A DNA stretch of 17,164 nucleotides from JAWOHX01 sp046484975 (GTDB taxonomy: Bacteria > Bacillota > Clostridia > DUPQ01): NCBI GenBank assembly GCA_046484975.1, contig JAWOHX010000073.1, forward strand, positions 1-17,164, given 5' to 3'. Below are positions 15,000-17,164 of the stretch, piece after piece (the stretch's first letter is position 1; the number at the start of each line of letters is the position of its first letter). The notes under the pieces are model-generated. The model was given only the letters and a program-made list of their open reading frames with translations. It was not told where the DNA came from and ran no database searches. A program made the position numbers and the translations under genes.

Positions 15000-15045
15000 G
15001 TGCGGACTCCTACCGAACTACCGTCATACATGAGAATTCCCGCAC
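15000..15045 (-). promoter_or_regulatory. Possible 5' leader hairpin of the dctPQM transcript
   Basis: In the minus-strand transcript GTGCGGG and TCCGCAC pair as a 7-bp stem (one G-U) about 9 nt after the expected start, closing a 32-nt interior in which CTC and GAG can also pair. No T-run follows. It does not match a riboswitch I recognise. Confidence 0.3.
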
Positions 15046-15060
15046 ACTTTATATTTCATT

Positions 15061-15089
15061 ATTATATTGGCGGCCCGGAAGATTGTCAA
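15061..15089 (-). promoter_or_regulatory. Perfect consensus sigma-A promoter for dctPQM
   Basis: On the minus strand TTGACA (15084-15089) and TATAAT (15061-15066) are both exact consensus and exactly 17 bp apart. Transcription would begin near 15054. Such a promoter is very strong unless repressed. Confidence 0.8.
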
Positions 15090-15103
15090 GATGTAAACAG
15101 AAA

Positions 15104-15115
15104 TGTCCGGGGACA
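15104..15115. promoter_or_regulatory. Inverted repeat upstream of the dctPQM promoter: candidate regulator site
   Basis: TGTCC (15104-15108) and GGACA (15111-15115) form a perfect inverted repeat with a GG spacer, about 15 bp upstream of the dctP -35 box. A third half-site GGACAC recurs at 15145-15150, nearer the divergent lipoprotein promoter. Confidence 0.3.
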
Positions 15116-15177
15116 CGACGGTTCAACGTGAAAAACGCATATTTGGACACAATCAGGTTTCATGACGCTGCATTCTT

Positions 15178-15186
15178 TGCTAGAAT
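15178..15186 (+). promoter_or_regulatory. Extended -10 promoter for the RCC1-like lipoprotein gene
   Basis: TGCTAGAAT is an extended -10 element (TAGAAT at 15181-15186, 5 of 6 to consensus) 22 bp before the ATG. The -35 position holds only TTTCAT (15158-15163, 17 bp away). A strong GGGGAGGTG ribosome site follows at 15196-15204. Confidence 0.45.
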
Positions 15187-15208
15187 GGTGTCATAGGGGA
15201 GGTGCATC

Positions 15209-16603
15209 ATGGGAAAACTGGCGGACAGCTCGGCCTGGGACCCGCAGAAGGGTTTTGTGAAGCAGAACCACAGGAAGACAAGCAAGATCGTTGTTGCCGT
15301 GGCAATATGCCTGGTATCCGTTGCTCTTCTGGGGTTAACAGGATGTGCTGGGCGAACACAAAAGGGCAATGAACAAAATTCCAAATTGGATTTGGGATCA
15401 TTATTGACGGAACCCTCGGTTCAGGAAGAATTGTTTACCCATCACACTCTTCCATATGTGTCCTTCAGCAGAAGCCACTCTCTATATATTGATGAGCATG
15501 GCAATCTTTGGGGAAGGGGCGCTCTAGGGAACATCAATGAAGATGAGAACGTCCCCTACGGCTATTATGAGGAATGGGTGAAAATAATGGAAAATGCCGT
15601 ACAGGCCAAAGCAAACAACCTGATGAGTGTGGTGCTGAAGCAAGACGGTAGCCTATGGATGTTCGGATATCATGCCCCCTATGAAAAACCTACGGAAATA
15701 GGGGAACGCATCAAGGAAATCATTGACTCGAATGACAGGTCCTGTATCGTACTTTCTGATGATGGAGATGCCTTGGTGTATAATGTTGTCAATGTGGTTG
15801 ATACAAAAACCCTTGAATACCTAGGGAAGGCCATTGAAAAGAAAGTATTGTTTTCAGATGTTCATACCATTGCAACCGGAAGAATGGTCAGGTTCTATTT
15901 GCAGAACAATGGGGCTCTTTGGGGAGAAGGCCAGATTTATGGGAGCATCTTTGAAACTGAACCAGTAAAGATAATGGAGCATGTCAGCTGGGTGCATTCA
16001 AACGGATGGTTCACGTTTGTTGTGACAGAAGATCATCAGCTGTATGGATGGGGAAACAATGTGTTTGGACAATTGGGTGTGCCTGCAGGGGATGCTGTTT
16101 TATTTCCCATAAAAATTATGGACGGAGTCAATAAGGCATATGCCTCTTCGCATACATCCTATGTCATCATGGAAGACAACTCATTATGGACTTTTGGCAG
16201 ATATGTGAGTCCCCATTTACGGAACGATGAAGATACCACGAAAATGCATCAACCGGTCAAAATGCTTGATCATGTTCTTGAAGCATATGTCTTTCAAACG
16301 GACAGCACTTTTTTAGCGGCTTATGCATTGCAAAAGGATGGCACTCTTTATGGATGGGGCAAAAATGGCAGTTACACTGGGAACGGTTCTAGTGACCTGT
16401 CTATCAATGTCATTTCGCATGGCGTGCAGGATGTATTAAAGGATAACATATCCGGTGGCCGTCCATCTTTCCTCAGGAATGATCAAACAATATGGACATG
16501 GGGAGTCTGTCCCTCGTATATAAGAGTTGATATTACTGGTTTCCGATATGAACTAAAACCTATGGAATATATCTATGATCCTGTGTTGTTCATTTTCCCA
16601 TAA
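15209..16603 (+). CDS. Lipoprotein with RCC1-like beta-propeller repeats
   Basis: The 464-residue protein has an unusually long charged N-region (1-26), a hydrophobic core and a lipobox LTGC with acylated C46, so it is anchored outside the membrane. The rest is a series of degenerate RCC1-type repeats of the form hydrophobic-D/N-G-x-L-W-x-x-G: DEHGNLWGRG (95-104), KQDGSLWMFG (144-153), NNGALWGEG (233-241), EDHQLYGWG (274-282), EDNSLWTFG (322-330), KDGTLYGWG (376-384) and NDQTIWTWG (424-432). About seven units fit one propeller. Such folds bind protein or carbohydrate partners; no catalytic motif is seen. Codon use is clearly AT-richer than the neighbours: 22 G+C in the 60 bases from 15841, against 32 in the 60 from 6301. 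That suggests horizontal acquisition. Confidence 0.82.
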   Translation: MGKLADSSAWDPQKGFVKQNHRKTSKIVVAVAICLVSVALLGLTGCAGRTQKGNEQNSKLDLGSLLTEPSVQEELFTHHTLPYVSFSRSHSLYIDEHGNLWGRGALGNINEDENVPYGYYEEWVKIMENAVQAKANNLMSVVLKQDGSLWMFGYHAPYEKPTEIGERIKEIIDSNDRSCIVLSDDGDALVYNVVNVVDTKTLEYLGKAIEKKVLFSDVHTIATGRMVRFYLQNNGALWGEGQIYGSIFETEPVKIMEHVSWVHSNGWFTFVVTEDHQLYGWGNNVFGQLGVPAGDAVLFPIKIMDGVNKAYASSHTSYVIMEDNSLWTFGRYVSPHLRNDEDTTKMHQPVKMLDHVLEAYVFQTDSTFLAAYALQKDGTLYGWGKNGSYTGNGSSDLSINVISHGVQDVLKDNISGGRPSFLRNDQTIWTWGVCPSYIRVDITGFRYELKPMEYIYDPVLFIFP

Positions 16604-16925
16604 ATAAGACAGGTTATAAAAGATTGTCATTCGAGTGGTTCCGCACATAGAGATCCGCATGAAAATGCAAAGTGGTTCTTAGTGAGTTTCATCTGTCTTC
16701 ATAACAATCCTCAAAGGGAAGATTCCCTGATGTTTTCATTTTTTCATTATTGCGGTGATCATGAAGAACAATTTGATGTGTCTGCATCATGCACCTTTAG
16801 GCAGGATTCAAAGGGGGAGCATGGCCTCCCGGCGGCTTGCCCGGAGAGGAATCTGCGGCGGCCGGGGGAAAGAAGATTGTTTTCCATGAATATGCATTTA
16901 TTTTATTCATTTTTCCTTGCCTATG
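16604..16925. other. Intergenic region without a convincing gene; GC-rich foldable patch near its end
   Basis: No open frame here looks like protein: the only sizeable one (16682-16939) has no ribosome site and an unstructured composition. The stretch is AT-rich except for about 16813-16868. There CTCCCGGC (16826-16833) and GCCGGGGG (16861-16868) can form an 8-bp stem, while GGGAG (815-819 of the same thousand) can compete for CTCCC. No T-run follows, so it is not an obvious terminator. I see no tRNA, insertion sequence or terminator for the lipoprotein gene. Confidence 0.45.
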
Positions 16926-16934
16926 TGTTATACT
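16926..16934 (+). promoter_or_regulatory. Extended -10 promoter for the XRE-family gene
   Basis: TGTTATACT is an extended -10 element (TATACT, 5 of 6 to consensus, at 16929-16934). The -35 position 17 bp upstream holds TTCATT, a weak match. It lies 42 bp before the preferred ATG at 16977. Confidence 0.4.
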
Positions 16935-16976
16935 GTTGAAAAATATATTGAGATGCAAAGAGAGAGACTGCATAAT

Positions 16977-17164
16977 ATGGACATCAATGAAAAGGTCGGA
17001 GGCAATATCCGGGCAACGAGGATTCTGGGGAACATGTCCATCGAGGAGTTTTCCCTGAGACTGAACCTTCCCCTCAACAGGGTCAATGAGATTGAGGAAG
17101 GGAAAGAGGACATCCATCTGGATCTCCTGTTTGAGATTGCGGATGTCCTGGAGGTCACCCCCGG
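16977..17164 (+). CDS. XRE-family helix-turn-helix protein, N-terminal part only (cut by window end)
   Basis: Sixty-two codons are visible. The pattern is that of an HTH_3/XRE DNA-binding domain: NIRATRIL (helix 1), MSIEEFSLRLNL (helix 2, the first helix of the HTH), NRVNEIEEGK (recognition helix ending in the typical E-x-G) and LLFEIADVLEVTP (closing helices). It probably controls transcription, either alone or with a further domain beyond base 17164. ATG 16977 gives the usual XRE start; an in-frame ATG at 16953 would add eight residues, and neither has a strong ribosome site (a GAGAGAG stretch precedes 16977). Codon style is again that of the main genome. Confidence 0.75.
   Translation, partial: MDINEKVGGNIRATRILGNMSIEEFSLRLNLPLNRVNEIEEGKEDIHLDLLFEIADVLEVTP

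Noticed and set aside
16682..16939. 85-codon plus-strand frame between the lipoprotein and XRE genes
   Set aside because: No ribosome site, no recognisable pattern, and it runs across the promoter of the next gene.

Overview
Most of this window (about 760 to 17164) reads as one genome: a GC-rich, anaerobe-like member of the Bacillota (Clostridia-type). The support is strong purine-rich Shine-Dalgarno sites, a TTG start, near-consensus sigma-A promoters (several with an extended -10), lipoprotein signal peptides, a DctPQM TRAP transporter and small membrane proteins with zinc ribbons. The assignment is inference from style; no rRNA or tRNA gene is visible to anchor it.

The first ~740 bases look foreign. 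They hold the 3'-truncated minus-strand gene of an NAD(H)-type short-chain dehydrogenase with different codon style. It ends next to a plus-strand phosphodiesterase/pyrophosphatase gene that starts in mid-protein and lacks its catalytic N-terminal half. Two unrelated gene pieces meeting at about 730-760 suggest an assembly chimera or a recent illegitimate junction, not a natural gene order.

Layout after the junction: (1) 733-4626, plus strand: truncated type I phosphodiesterase, a secreted membrane-anchored 5'-nucleotidase (UshA type) and an overlapping membrane protein with a HAAS-like N-terminus. This looks like an outside-the-cell nucleotide/phosphoester breakdown operon. (2) 4654-7098, minus: a cytoplasmic GH38 alpha-mannosidase. 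(3) 7099-7272: divergent promoters, with an inverted repeat just after the rightward promoter. (4) 7273-10215, plus: membrane protein with an N-terminal zinc ribbon, radical SAM enzyme and alpha/beta hydrolase, tightly packed as an operon. (5) 10259-10939: a separately promoted membrane protein with two poly-proline tracts (10 and 22 residues) and a C-terminal zinc ribbon, followed by an intrinsic terminator that lies only 15 bp before (6) a serine hydrolase of the beta-lactamase family (11002-12099). (7) 12093-14927, minus: dctM, dctQ and dctP of a TRAP transporter, driven by a perfect consensus promoter and a ~125-nt leader. (8) 15209-16603: a lipoprotein with RCC1-like repeats, clearly more AT-rich than its neighbours. 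(9) 16977-17164: the start of an XRE-family DNA-binding protein, cut by the window end.

The best candidate for an undescribed system is the 7273-10939 cluster. Two membrane proteins, one with an N-terminal and one with a C-terminal zinc ribbon, flank a radical SAM enzyme with extra C-terminal cysteines and a hydrolase with an atypical nucleophile elbow. Its function is not known to me and is not claimed here.
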